DNA of 64,000 nt from Nematocida ironsii (taxonomy: Eukaryota; Microsporidia). The first letter of the stretch is position 1, and each line of letters starts with the position of its first letter. Under the pieces are notes generated by a model. It saw only the letters and a program-made list of their open reading frames with translations. It had not been told where the DNA came from and searched no databases. Shown here piece after piece: positions 26,884-36,227 of this stretch. The stretch is taken from the NCBI GenBank assembly GCA_001642415.1, contig LTDK01000183.1, positions 1 to 64,000 on the forward strand. Direction: 5' to 3'. The position numbers and the translations under genes were made by a program.

Positions 26884-28206
26884 ATGAAAAAGAAAATTCC
26901 GGAAGAAGTTTTAAATGAAATTGAACAAGCCATCATAGAAACGGCCAAAACCAAGGAAATATTTGACAATCTACAGATATCTATACAAGACACAACAGAA
27001 ACAGAGTTGACGGAAACAAAAACACTGAAAGAATACCTAAAAGAGAGGTTAATAGAGAAATATGGCCGATACACCAGTACTGAATTTGGAACAGTAATTG
27101 AAATAATTATAAAAAAAGAAACCATCAATGTTAAGCTAGTGAACGATGCAATTTACATATGCGGCAGATACCGAAAGAATATAAGAGGTATATCTAACAC
27201 TCCAATGGTATTTGGTGAGACCATGCCAAGCAGAAGAAGGCAGAAGCAGATGAAGAAGGATGCAAAAATAATGGAGAGCTGCAAAGCAATGCAAAAAGAG
27301 CAAAAGAATGCAGTAGGTGAAGAAAAAAGTGTGAAGGAAACAAGAGGAGAGAGTGGGCTGCTATTAAATAGCAAAGAGCAGCTGGGCAGGAGCCATCTGG
27401 CAGATAGGATGCTAGCTGTCTCTGACTGGGTGGAGCCTCTTAAAGAGTACTTTGAAGGAAATAAGGCTGTATTTATATCTGGAGGAAGAGAAGATTATGA
27501 TGTGCGCATGCTTGGAAATGGGCGGCCCTTTATCTGCAGGATAGAAAACCCATGCAGAAACCTTCCCAGAAAGGTTGGCCTGCTGTGCAATGTTATTTCA
27601 GAGAGCGGGGCTAGTGTAGAAGAGTACACAGTAGAGTATAAGCCAATAGATATAGAGTACAACATGAGCAAGGACGTAGAAATATTAGACACATTGCTAG
27701 TGGATGGAGCAGTTGCAATGAAAGATTTAAAGAAGATAGAGGAAGAGCACAGCAAGGTGTACAGTGTGAAAGTACTGTGCAATGTACCCAAAAAGATCCT
27801 TATAAATAGACTGATTTCTACTTATTGGAAAGAAGAAGCAGACAATGCGCACTCTGGCATGAACAGTGTGTTTTCTCTAATGGAGCCAGATCTAAAGCTA
27901 AACCAAAGAACCCCCATCCGCGTGCTGCACAGAAGAGCTAATTTGGTAAGAAATAAAATAATCCATAGCTGTAGAATAGTTATAGAGAACACACAGGAGG
28001 ATCAAAATACTATGCTCCAAATAGAGATTAAGTCTTCTTCTGGTACGTATATAAAGGAGTTTGTTAATGGAGATATGGGAAGAACATCACCCTCTCTGTC
28101 AGAGGTAGTAGGTGAATACTGTGCTGTACTGGAATTAGACGTTCTGTCAACTGAGGACACATTTCCAGACAAAAAATACGTACTTGCTCCAGTTAATCTG
28201 GTGTAA
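26884..28206 (+). CDS. PUS10: tRNA pseudouridine synthase PUS10
   Basis: PUS10 makes pseudouridine at positions 54/55 of tRNA in archaea and many eukaryotes. The 440-residue protein has the family's SGGREDYDVRMLGNGRPF (199-216), which contains the catalytic Asp; TPIRVLHRRA (about 340-349); and SSGTYIKEFVNGDMGRTSPS (about 386-405). The N-terminal part is diverged and lacks the pair of CxxC motifs that binds zinc in human PUS10. Yeast has no PUS10, so its retention in a reduced genome is notable. It is divergent from Hsp70 and followed by a long non-coding gap. Confidence 0.87.
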   Translation: MKKKIPEEVLNEIEQAIIETAKTKEIFDNLQISIQDTTETELTETKTLKEYLKERLIEKYGRYTSTEFGTVIEIIIKKETINVKLVNDAIYICGRYRKNIRGISNTPMVFGETMPSRRRQKQMKKDAKIMESCKAMQKEQKNAVGEEKSVKETRGESGLLLNSKEQLGRSHLADRMLAVSDWVEPLKEYFEGNKAVFISGGREDYDVRMLGNGRPFICRIENPCRNLPRKVGLLCNVISESGASVEEYTVEYKPIDIEYNMSKDVEILDTLLVDGAVAMKDLKKIEEEHSKVYSVKVLCNVPKKILINRLISTYWKEEADNAHSGMNSVFSLMEPDLKLNQRTPIRVLHRRANLVRNKIIHSCRIVIENTQEDQNTMLQIEIKSSSGTYIKEFVNGDMGRTSPSLSEVVGEYCAVLELDVLSTEDTFPDKKYVLAPVNLV

Positions 28207-29787
28207 CACTTTCGTGCATTGGAATAATATAGATTTTTATGTGATATATGAAGGTGTGTGACATGTTTATATTTTAATTTTCAAGTATGTTGCCCTCTGC
28301 TGTAGTGGTACACCTAATAGTTTATAAACAATTCTATTGCCAGAATAAATATTTTTAATAGGAATCATCCAATCCGGAGTAACCCAAAATTATTTGACAC
28401 GCTTTAATTTCTATATTTCATTTAGTTTTAATTAAAACTCTGGTTTGTTTGTAATATTTCCTTTGTTGGATGTATTTCCGATATTTCCTAATTTGGCATA
28501 ATCGGTCTCCAAATGACCAAAAGTAATTAATACCCGTATAAATACAGGTAAATTAAACACTATGTCTGTATATGGATGTATATGATCAATAGACTCTAAG
28601 CAATGTACTTATAGTTTAGCTAGAAATATAATCCAAAAACTCTAAAAGTATAATAATTCTATTCTTATAAATAAGTTGCAATATAAGGCAGTTATATTTA
28701 AAACCAACCGGCGGCATACTTAAGCACGGAACTGTTCCTGCACTGCATTGAATGCATAAATATGTCTGTCTTAATTTTGGGTTATAGAATATTCTACTTT
28801 TTATAGTATAGACCCGGTTCTATACACTCTATATTATAATATACCAAGTATAATTATATTTTATAGTATTATTAAAATAACTCGTACAGTAATATAAAAA
28901 GTGAAAATATCCTATTTTCAATGCAGAGCATACGTTCTATGCTATATAAAAGAACCTTTCTTTTATACATAATCCAGAATATGCCCTAACATTCTAGTTT
29001 AAAGAGGACTCTTCTAATTTTGATACGAATTTACGCAATATCCCATGTATTCGGGCTTGTTTTGCTTTATAGTGATTTTGTTATATTCCGAAACAACTCC
29101 TCAATACATGGGAAGAATTGCCAATTCATTCTGCATGCCGCGTGATCTACTTCATATTACCTGCATGTAGCCCAAATTTTGATACTATTCATAGACTTTA
29201 TATGATTCAAGATAGTTAACACTCATACAAAATATCATGTCCTTTGCCTTAAACACACACTATAACTTAAACTCATAATATTGTTCTATCAACATACAAA
29301 CATATAAACATACACTATCATAATTGCCTTAATTATTTATATAAAACATATAACCCCACTTGTCATATATATCCCAAAAAAGATATAATCCGAAATTCAA
29401 TATACTAATAAATGGCGGTAAATTGTACAATTCTATGTATATACATTATAATCCTGCTGTTTCTGACTAGTCTGTTATATAATTAGCTCCCCTCTGCATA
29501 CTTGCTTTTCTTTAATTATTCTATGCTGATCTGTCTTCTGCATACTTTCTAGATCTTTTTGTTTTCATTTATGAATTTATCTTTATAATCCTAATAGGAT
29601 TAATGCATTAATAGATCAGTATTTATCTGCTATAAAAATATATTTATGTCAATAAAAATACAATTAATATTCCACTAAACAAATTAGTCTAGTCTATTAC
29701 CAAAAATAGACAAATTAAATAAGACTGCATGACATATATGAACAATCGAATTGTTAATATAAATATTATTCTAATAAACAAATAGTG
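28207..29787. other. 1.58-kb non-coding gap with hairpin cluster
   Basis: This is the longest gene-free stretch of the window. No open frame of 60 codons or more occurs in it. It contains a dense run of short perfect inverted repeats between 28728 and 28967 and a longer-spaced pair at 29042-29051 and 29103-29112. No tRNA, rRNA or known snRNA signature was recognised by eye. See the separate entry for the hairpin region. Confidence 0.6.
28728..29112. ncRNA. Hairpin-rich region, candidate structured RNA
   Basis: Perfect inverted repeats follow each other: GGAAC/GTTCC (28728-28738), TGCATT/AATGCA (28744-28756), TAGAATATTCTA (28785-28796), GTATAGA/TCTATAC with loop CCCGGT (28806-28825), TGAAAATA/TATTTTCA with loop TCC (28902-28920), AGCATA/TATGCT (28927-28943), TATAAAAGAA/TTCTTTTATA with loop CCT (28945-28967), and CCCATGTATT/AATACATGGG (29042-29112). 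Stems of 7-10 bp with 3-base loops packed side by side suggest an RNA. Strand and class cannot be told. AT-rich DNA forms some palindromes by chance. Confidence 0.35.
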
Positions 29788-31080
29788 ATGAATGAGAAGA
29801 AAAGATACGCTTGGCTGGAAATGTACGCAGCCAGAAACAAAGCAATGACATACGATGACTTTGGTGTAACAGAACCATTCAACGAATTCTTTGAAGGAAT
29901 ATTAAAAATCAATCCAAGTCTAACCATAAAAAGACTTTATATTACATCTTTGCACATTGCCGGGGTATTAACGATACAAAAGCGGATACGAAGGGCTGTG
30001 ACTAGGAAAGAGCCTATCACAGTAAATGAGAGTGATATATTAGACATGCGAGTGAGCGAACTGTTCTGGCCTGCAATTGAAAATATTCCCAAGATGTTCT
30101 CTTTTTCGCAGGTACCAGATTTGTCTGTGCCCGATGAGTTTTATTTAGACTTAGAAGAAATAGTCCGCGAGATAGCCGGGTTCAGAAGAATGAACAAGTT
30201 CACACAGGTAGAGTATGCGCAGTATAAACTGCTCATGAGGGTGCTTACAAATGAGGAAGTGCGCGGAAGGTATGCATTCTTTAGGGATAGATTCTCGTAT
30301 CAGGTATTACAGCCAGTGTTTAAAATGTTCATGAAAATGAAAAATAATGTGATTGCCGACAGTTATTATAGATCATATGAAATGGCATACTTTTTAAATC
30401 TTTACTATAAAGAGAGATTTTATAATAATCGCCGACCAATTGAGCTGTGTGACATAGACTTTTTAATAGAGAAAACCGGGGATAAGAAAGATGGACTGTC
30501 CACAGAAGATCAAGCAAATGAAAATTATGAAAAAAGAGTTATAGATAGAAAATTTGTGTTAATTATGCATGCGCTAATTAATAGATTTATGAGAGAAATA
30601 TCAGCCTCAAAGAAAGTTGAGGTGTACACTGTAAATATACTACAAATCTTCTTGCAGAAAGAAGAGTCTCTGGGATATTTTAAAGACTTCTCTGCAGAAA
30701 TTCTTATTATAGGATTTACTTACATATCATTAAAGGTCTACAGAAGAAACATGACGGTGCGAAAAGTACATGAAATATACCGGGCACTTGGCTTTGTGCG
30801 CCCTTTTTATATTGAGGAAAGCAGAAAAATACGGATTAGCATAGAAGAAATAATTAAGAATCTAATTGTCAGAACATATAATATACTGCTGCCTAGTATA
30901 CTTAAGAATCTTACAATTAAAACAACAAGTACTCCAAAGAGTGAAAGGCAGCCAGATGACTCCCCCTCTATAAAGTATGTCCTATCCCCACTACCCGGTC
31001 GAATGAGCCAAATAATCCCTGTTGCACCTGCATCTAAGAAAGTGTTATTTCGGGAGAAGGAGGCTGAAGAAATACTGTAA
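29788..31080 (+). CDS. Helical protein, unknown family
   Basis: I start it at the ATG 29788; the longer frame begins at a GTG one codon earlier. The 430-residue protein is rich in helices, Tyr, Phe and Arg, with no signal peptide or membrane helix. It includes a Lys/Arg-rich middle and a polar Pro/Ser-rich tail (about 375-430, with SPLPGRMSQIIPV). Composition and lack of low complexity suggest a true structured protein, possibly nuclear, but I recognise no motif. The next gene starts 47 bases downstream on the same strand. Confidence 0.7.
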   Translation: MNEKKRYAWLEMYAARNKAMTYDDFGVTEPFNEFFEGILKINPSLTIKRLYITSLHIAGVLTIQKRIRRAVTRKEPITVNESDILDMRVSELFWPAIENIPKMFSFSQVPDLSVPDEFYLDLEEIVREIAGFRRMNKFTQVEYAQYKLLMRVLTNEEVRGRYAFFRDRFSYQVLQPVFKMFMKMKNNVIADSYYRSYEMAYFLNLYYKERFYNNRRPIELCDIDFLIEKTGDKKDGLSTEDQANENYEKRVIDRKFVLIMHALINRFMREISASKKVEVYTVNILQIFLQKEESLGYFKDFSAEILIIGFTYISLKVYRRNMTVRKVHEIYRALGFVRPFYIEESRKIRISIEEIIKNLIVRTYNILLPSILKNLTIKTTSTPKSERQPDDSPSIKYVLSPLPGRMSQIIPVAPASKKVLFREKEAEEIL

Positions 31081-31127
31081 TGATAAATGAAATAAAATAA
31101 AGCTAAAAAGAAAGAGAAAAGTTTTAT

Positions 31128-31514
31128 ATGGAAAGAAGCCAGAGGGTATTTTTTATAGAGGAGACTGAGTTTATTAAAAAAATTGAGTCAACCAGTGGAA
31201 ATAGAGTTTTGTTACAGAAATGCAGTGATCTACTGCCTATTATAAATACAGCCAATCTGGACATGTGCAGAGTTAAAAAGATATTGAAACACCTGGATAA
31301 TAATGCATTCTTAGTAAGCGTGTGCATACGATTAATTAATAAGCAAAAATATGACTATATTTTTATTTCTTCAAGCATGGAAAATATGTATAGTCAGTAC
31401 TTTATTCTATTTCTAGAAAAATTCTGTAAATATAAAAATGTACAGATTCATTGTTCATATACGATGCCAAGAGATTTTATAAACATAAATCTATGTCCCG
31501 AACTTGTGATATGA
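31128..31514 (+). CDS. Small hypothetical protein
   Basis: The 128-residue protein has no recognisable domain. It contains a buried-looking alternating segment, DYIFISSSMENMYSQYFILFLEKFC, at about 75-100, and six cysteines. No signal peptide or transmembrane helix is evident. The ATG (31128) follows an A-rich leader 47 bases after the previous gene on the same strand, so the two may be co-regulated. Confidence 0.55.
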   Translation: MERSQRVFFIEETEFIKKIESTSGNRVLLQKCSDLLPIINTANLDMCRVKKILKHLDNNAFLVSVCIRLINKQKYDYIFISSSMENMYSQYFILFLEKFCKYKNVQIHCSYTMPRDFININLCPELVI

Positions 31515-32172
31515 TATAGTTTCTATGATGCGCTATACCACTTATATAACGGCGTGTTTTATAGCAATTCAGTTACTTTGGGCATATTGTTATGTTTATA
31601 GGTATTTTTGGTATAAATAACAACTTTGAATTTATAAGTATTCAAATAACTGTAATTGACAGATATACATTAGGTCTAAATTATAAATGGCTAGTAAAAT
31701 ATTAATTGCACACATCCACTCTATAAAACATTAGATTTGTGTCTGTTTGCTATGATATAAATTTATTGTATATTAGTGTGTGTTTGTATTTAATCAAGAA
31801 TGTATTTTCATATAATTTGTAATTTATACATGGATATTAAAATATAAAATTAAATATTCTTTACATATTTTAATTCTAAACCATTTTATAATTATTTATA
31901 ATCTCTTCTGAATTCTATCTAAATAATACATATTTATTTAAAAATATATAAAGCACCACTGGTATTTATAAAATTGTTTAACCAGAAATGAATTTTGGTA
32001 CATAACACGAAATATCTCAGAAATGAATTTAGAAGAAATAGCTGAAAAACATATAAGGCATCGGCATAACACAAATACTTTATTTCTTATAGTGTATGGA
32101 TAAGTATATAAGTAATGCATGGCCAGTCCTTCTGGGAAAGAATGTAAACATATGGCATAGGGCGATTTTGTG
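31515..32172. other. Convergent AT-rich gap
   Basis: No gene is seen between two convergent genes. The sequence is strongly A/T-biased from 31660 to 31940. A weak 60-codon open frame on the minus strand (31938-32120) has biased low-complexity content and is not accepted. Confidence 0.5.
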
Positions 32173-33306
32173 CTACCTGGAGTATTTTTTAGAGTCTTTT
32201 CTAGACATTGTTACTTTATTTCGAGAGCCTTTGCCACCCTCCCAGAATGCAGAGGATTTTCCTGTAAGGGATGCTTTGCACACGCTGCTTCCGCATACCG
32301 GACTGACTGGTCCTTCAATTCCACACTTACCGCATATCATCCGTGTAGCAAGCACTGCAGGGTGTGACTCATGTTTGTTGTGGCATATATCGCATGCATA
32401 CCTTGTATTGCAGCACGGAAATATGAATATTCTACTTGATTTTTTATAGTGCACGCAGGTCCCTCCAGTTTTTAAAAGAGACGGAACATCCCCTTTTGCA
32501 GGCATTTTGACAGTGGATGCAGCACGGCAGATCACTTCTTTAAATGGCATTGATTTGTCCTGCATGATTTCTAGTAAGCATCCACAGCTACAGGGCAGTT
32601 TCTTGTTTAACTCGAGCAGATGGGCTGTGCTGCACCCACTGCATACGCAGTTCACCGAAAGAGCCCGTATAGATACATTATATATACCAGTGCACTCTAT
32701 GCGCATTAAATTCTTCCTGTTCTCACCGCTAGGCACAATTAAATGAAAAGTACTATCAATGCTCAGCTGAACTGTGCATTTAATGCAGTTAAATCGTGTT
32801 TTGGTGTTTTTCTTTATATCCAAACCATCGCCGCCTATTGTTTTTATATTTAAAGTGCTGCACCTCTTGCAGAATATAGAAAGACAGACCATGCTTGCCT
32901 TGAATGCCAGTATGTGCTTGGCCGTATACTCAAATGAAATATAATTTCCTTCCCTAATAGGCGTGTCTGCTAGATCTAAAGGCTCAATTACTTTTTCTTT
33001 TCGAGATATCTCTAACTCCACAACAGGCTTGCCAGAAAGAACACTTTCTATTTGCTGGAAAACCATCTCTCCATACTCTTTGTATGATATTCTGTCTCTT
33101 AGTCGGATATAGCCAACCGAAACATTCAATTCAATTGCTCTGTTATTTATGTTTAAAATGCTTACTGTGTCCTTTCGGTAGCTATATCTAAACTGTATTT
33201 TGTCAATGTCATAAGGAAAGTCTTGGTCAGCTATTAAATATGTTCCTGTGACAGTTTCAGGAGGCTTATGCGAATTTCTGTCATTTACAGTATCCTCTGA
33301 CCACAT
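32173..33306 (-). CDS. CHY-type zinc-finger protein
   Basis: The 377-residue protein carries a CHY zinc finger at about 284-340: the CVHY motif (284-287), C298/C299, C305 and C308, H312 and H315, then CGKC (325-328) and C338, the layout of the three-zinc CHY domain of RCHY1, Hot13 and fungal CHY proteins. The N-terminal two thirds contain further CxxC pairs (146-149, 174-177, 222-225, 239-243) in a region I do not recognise, likely extra zinc ribbons. There is no RING finger, so a ubiquitin-ligase role is not supported. It shares a 32-base divergent upstream region with the coiled-coil gene. Confidence 0.78.
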   Translation of the reverse strand: MWSEDTVNDRNSHKPPETVTGTYLIADQDFPYDIDKIQFRYSYRKDTVSILNINNRAIELNVSVGYIRLRDRISYKEYGEMVFQQIESVLSGKPVVELEISRKEKVIEPLDLADTPIREGNYISFEYTAKHILAFKASMVCLSIFCKRCSTLNIKTIGGDGLDIKKNTKTRFNCIKCTVQLSIDSTFHLIVPSGENRKNLMRIECTGIYNVSIRALSVNCVCSGCSTAHLLELNKKLPCSCGCLLEIMQDKSMPFKEVICRAASTVKMPAKGDVPSLLKTGGTCVHYKKSSRIFIFPCCNTRYACDICHNKHESHPAVLATRMICGKCGIEGPVSPVCGSSVCKASLTGKSSAFWEGGKGSRNKVTMSRKDSKKYSR

Positions 33307-33338
33307 TTACAAAATAATATTATTTTTGCAGAAAACAT

Positions 33339-34823
33339 ATGGATACGTCTCAGTTTGTTGGGGAGGATAGTCAGCAAATATACGAAGAGCTGTTTAAGAA
33401 GACCGCTGAGCAAGAAAGAAGATATAACGAAATAGAAAGCAAAATCAATAATGAAATAATCCGGCTTCTAATTATTGAGCAGGAAGCGATTGAAAAAGAC
33501 AAGCAGGCACTAAAAGAGGAGATCGAGCAGCTGGAGCAGGAGAAAGAGGCAAGACAAGAGGCAGAGAATGAAGTGCAAGTAAAAAAGAAAGAGACTGAAG
33601 AAAAAGAAAAGCAGCTCAAAGAAACATTAAAAACAAAGAAAGAAATGGAAAAGCAGCTAAAAGAGCTGCAGGGTGCTTTGGAGTCTTTTAAGGTTCGGGC
33701 TGACCAGGAAATAGAAGAGAGCCAAAAGCGAAAAGAAGAGATAGAAAATATCAAAACAAAGGAGAAACAGTTAATTCTTGATCTAAAAGAGAAAGAAAAA
33801 GCAGTTTCCCAAAAAGAAAATGAGCTAAAAAAGGAGATTGATAGTAAAAACAAGGAAATAGAAAGGGCAGAACTACTTTCTAAAGAAATAGCAGCTGTGC
33901 AGGCTGAGCTGTCTAAAAGAGAAAAGAAAATCGAAGAGAAAGAGCAGGAAATAGCACAGTTTGAACGGGCTTTGAAAGAAGTAAAAAGACTAAAGGACCA
34001 GAAGGAAGAAGAGACATATGAAAAGGAAAGAGATTTAAAGAGAAAGATTTTAGAGCTAGAAGAAAGGATAAAAACCACTCCAGAGTGTACAGCATCAATT
34101 AATGAAGAGATAAATCGGCTAAAAATTGAAAGTGAAATAAGTAAAGCAAAGGTAGAGGAAAAAAACAAAACAATAGAAATATTGCAGAATACTATTCAAA
34201 GACTTGAGTCTTTATTTTCTAAACAGATGGAATACACGATGATAACTCTACCAAAAGCAGGATCCTCTGCGCAGATGGAGCAAAGTATACGCACAGATAC
34301 TTCTGCCAGCGCAAGAGCCCTTCCAAAAGAAACAAAGCCTGCAATAAGTCAACCAGCTATAATGCCAGAGAAGCCGGCTGTAATCAATACACAAGCAAAT
34401 GGAGCTGCACAGAATGATGAAGAAAGCTATGAGAATGCGCGAATAAATGAGAATGCACCTAAGAGGGAAGTTGTTAAGAAGGATAAAGTGCCAGCGGTTA
34501 AAAGGTCAGCAAAAAAGACCGATTCTTTACAAACAGCGCCAAAAGATAAAGCACCTGCGCCTGCTAAACAGTCCGGTAAAAGAAAGAGCAAGGGAGAACT
34601 AGTTGATATCAAGAAAGAAATGGCAAAACAAGCGCAAGCAAAAGAAACCAAAAAACTCAAAGAATCATCAGACTCAGAGAGCGACTCAAAGGACAGAAAG
34701 GACTTTAGCACTCTTTTTGCAAAGAAAAAGACAAAGAGCGTATTCACTGCCCGGCCAGAAGCTTCTTCTTTCTTTGCAAATCTATCATTTTCAGACTACG
34801 AACCAGATACATCAGAAAGGTAG
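33339..34823 (+). CDS. Long coiled-coil protein
   Basis: Residues about 10-300 of the 494 form an almost unbroken coiled coil, rich in Glu, Lys, Gln and Leu, with heptad spacing. The second part (about 310-460) is disordered, Pro/Ala/Lys-rich and basic with an SDSESDSKDRKD acidic stretch. The C-terminus has an FFANLSFSDYEPD segment that could be a short binding motif. No specific family (kinesin, myosin, SMC, golgin) can be assigned because the motor and hinge domains are absent; a cytoskeletal or spindle role is plausible. It starts 32 bases from the divergent CHY gene. Confidence 0.72.
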   Translation: MDTSQFVGEDSQQIYEELFKKTAEQERRYNEIESKINNEIIRLLIIEQEAIEKDKQALKEEIEQLEQEKEARQEAENEVQVKKKETEEKEKQLKETLKTKKEMEKQLKELQGALESFKVRADQEIEESQKRKEEIENIKTKEKQLILDLKEKEKAVSQKENELKKEIDSKNKEIERAELLSKEIAAVQAELSKREKKIEEKEQEIAQFERALKEVKRLKDQKEEETYEKERDLKRKILELEERIKTTPECTASINEEINRLKIESEISKAKVEEKNKTIEILQNTIQRLESLFSKQMEYTMITLPKAGSSAQMEQSIRTDTSASARALPKETKPAISQPAIMPEKPAVINTQANGAAQNDEESYENARINENAPKREVVKKDKVPAVKRSAKKTDSLQTAPKDKAPAPAKQSGKRKSKGELVDIKKEMAKQAQAKETKKLKESSDSESDSKDRKDFSTLFAKKKTKSVFTARPEASSFFANLSFSDYEPDTSER

Positions 34824-35249
34824 AAATAATCCTAATAGTACATTTCGAGGGAAAACAATAGGAATCACATGTAATAGAAATAATAACAACTGTACAATTT
34901 CATTAGATTTATTTAAATTAAGTGTTTGCTTTTTTTCTTAAATTAAATCCGGTATTGACCCAATTTTCTTTTTAACTATAAGAATAAGATAAGATGCTTT
35001 CTATATTCCAGGATTATTTCTATTATATACCAGGGCGCGAACCAAAAACAACTCATTCTATCTTATACAGCAGGATATATGTGTGTATAAAATACAAACA
35101 ACATAGGAGTATATATAGAATTGGCCAGTAACAGCCTAGGCATAAATAACTCTAAATACAGAAGTTTTGATTAGAAGCAGTGCATTTAGATATATTTTAA
35201 TATATACTTAACTCTATATATATCTTATTAGATTTGCATTAATGCGCTG
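34824..35249. other. Convergent gap before PSF2
   Basis: No gene is seen. A patch at about 35030-35045 (CCAGGGCGCGAACC) recalls a tRNA T-arm on the minus strand, but the stem bases do not pair and no acceptor stem could be built, so I reject a tRNA. Confidence 0.5.
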
Positions 35250-35828
35250 CTATTCAGCTCCATCTGCCAAATCTCGTTGTATAGCCATGTGTGGTAAAAT
35301 ATACTCCTTTATTTTTCTAAATTCATAGAATGTAAGATTGTTCATTCCTATCACAGGAGTGTCTATAAATTCTACTCCTTTTAAGAGCTTTTTTATTCTG
35401 AGCTCTTTAAGCTTCTTTATGAGTATTTTAATCTCTCCAATATTTTCAGTTATGTCACAGCTGTCTAAACATGTCTCTGCATTATCAAATATGTACATGC
35501 TAACCGGTGCAAATTCATCGGGGGAAGTTTCCTCTAAATCAATTGTTTTCTGCAAGTATTTTATACTTAACCAGTCTGGCGGCTGTATTGTGCATAGAAG
35601 AGAGTGTCTTAAGAATAATGCTACGTACAAAGGAACTGTAGCTGGTGTCATGGGGAAGAATGGGCCAAATGTGCCTATTGCCATCTCCAACTTATCAATA
35701 CTAACCAATGGAACAATAATTACTCGCTCACTCTGCGCTAGCATTGCTTCTGCAGTTCTTTCTCGTTTTATACGCTTTTCTGCGCTACCAACCATTTCAT
35801 CAGAGCTTCTTAATAATCCATATGCCAT
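35250..35828 (-). CDS. PSF2: GINS complex subunit PSF2
   Basis: PSF2 is one of four GINS subunits, part of the CMG replicative helicase. The 192-residue protein has the family pattern: VIIVPLVSIDKLEMAIGTFGPFFPMTPATVPLYVALFLRHS (about 36-75), then IQPPDWLSIKYLQKT (80-95), and a helical C-terminal half ending near LTFYEFRKIKEYILPHM. The length equals human PSF2 (185) and it is nearly collinear. It shares a 16-base divergent intergenic space with a G-patch gene. Other replication genes here are ORC2 and RFC. Confidence 0.9.
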   Translation of the reverse strand: MAYGLLRSSDEMVGSAEKRIKRERTAEAMLAQSERVIIVPLVSIDKLEMAIGTFGPFFPMTPATVPLYVALFLRHSLLCTIQPPDWLSIKYLQKTIDLEETSPDEFAPVSMYIFDNAETCLDSCDITENIGEIKILIKKLKELRIKKLLKGVEFIDTPVIGMNNLTFYEFRKIKEYILPHMAIQRDLADGAE

Positions 35829-35844
35829 GGTAAAATAATTTTCA

Positions 35845-36159
35845 ATGAGAAGACAAGAGCCTTTCTATATGCAGTTTGTTAGACGAAGCCAAGAAAGAAA
35901 AAGAGAAAGAGAAAGCATGCTACTTAACAACGTATCGACTAGTCTTAAGAAGAGTATAGGATATTCTATACTCCTAAATATGGGCTGGAACACGAATGAA
36001 GGACTTGGCAAGAATAAAGACGGACGCACTACAATCGACGGGTTAGTCCAGCAAAAAAAACGGATAAAAAGAGCATGCCCATACCAAATGGACTATAGAG
36101 CATCAGAGGAGGAGTACAACAGGCTTCTCAAGGAGAAGGCCGCTTGTAATAGAGAATAG
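35845..36159 (+). CDS. Small G-patch protein
   Basis: The 104-residue basic protein has a G-patch at about 37-65 (IGYSILLNMGWNTNEGLGKNKDGRT) with the signature aromatic/hydrophobic and glycine pattern (GxxLLxxMGWxxxxGLGKxxxG). G-patch proteins activate DEAH helicases such as Prp2, Prp43 or Dhx15 in splicing and ribosome assembly. With little else in the protein, it may act as a minimal Prp43-type cofactor. It starts 16 bases from PSF2, so both must share one short bidirectional promoter. Confidence 0.82.
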   Translation: MRRQEPFYMQFVRRSQERKRERESMLLNNVSTSLKKSIGYSILLNMGWNTNEGLGKNKDGRTTIDGLVQQKKRIKRACPYQMDYRASEEEYNRLLKEKAACNRE

Positions 36160-36227
36160 ACTATTTTTACTTAAATAGAAAGATATTCGCCCACATATTA
36201 GAAAGCCTTTGGTAGAAATATTTTTAT

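Noticed and set aside
35030..35046. tRNA T-arm-like GGTTCG patch on the minus strand
   Set aside because: The flanking bases do not pair into a T stem and no acceptor or anticodon arm could be built.
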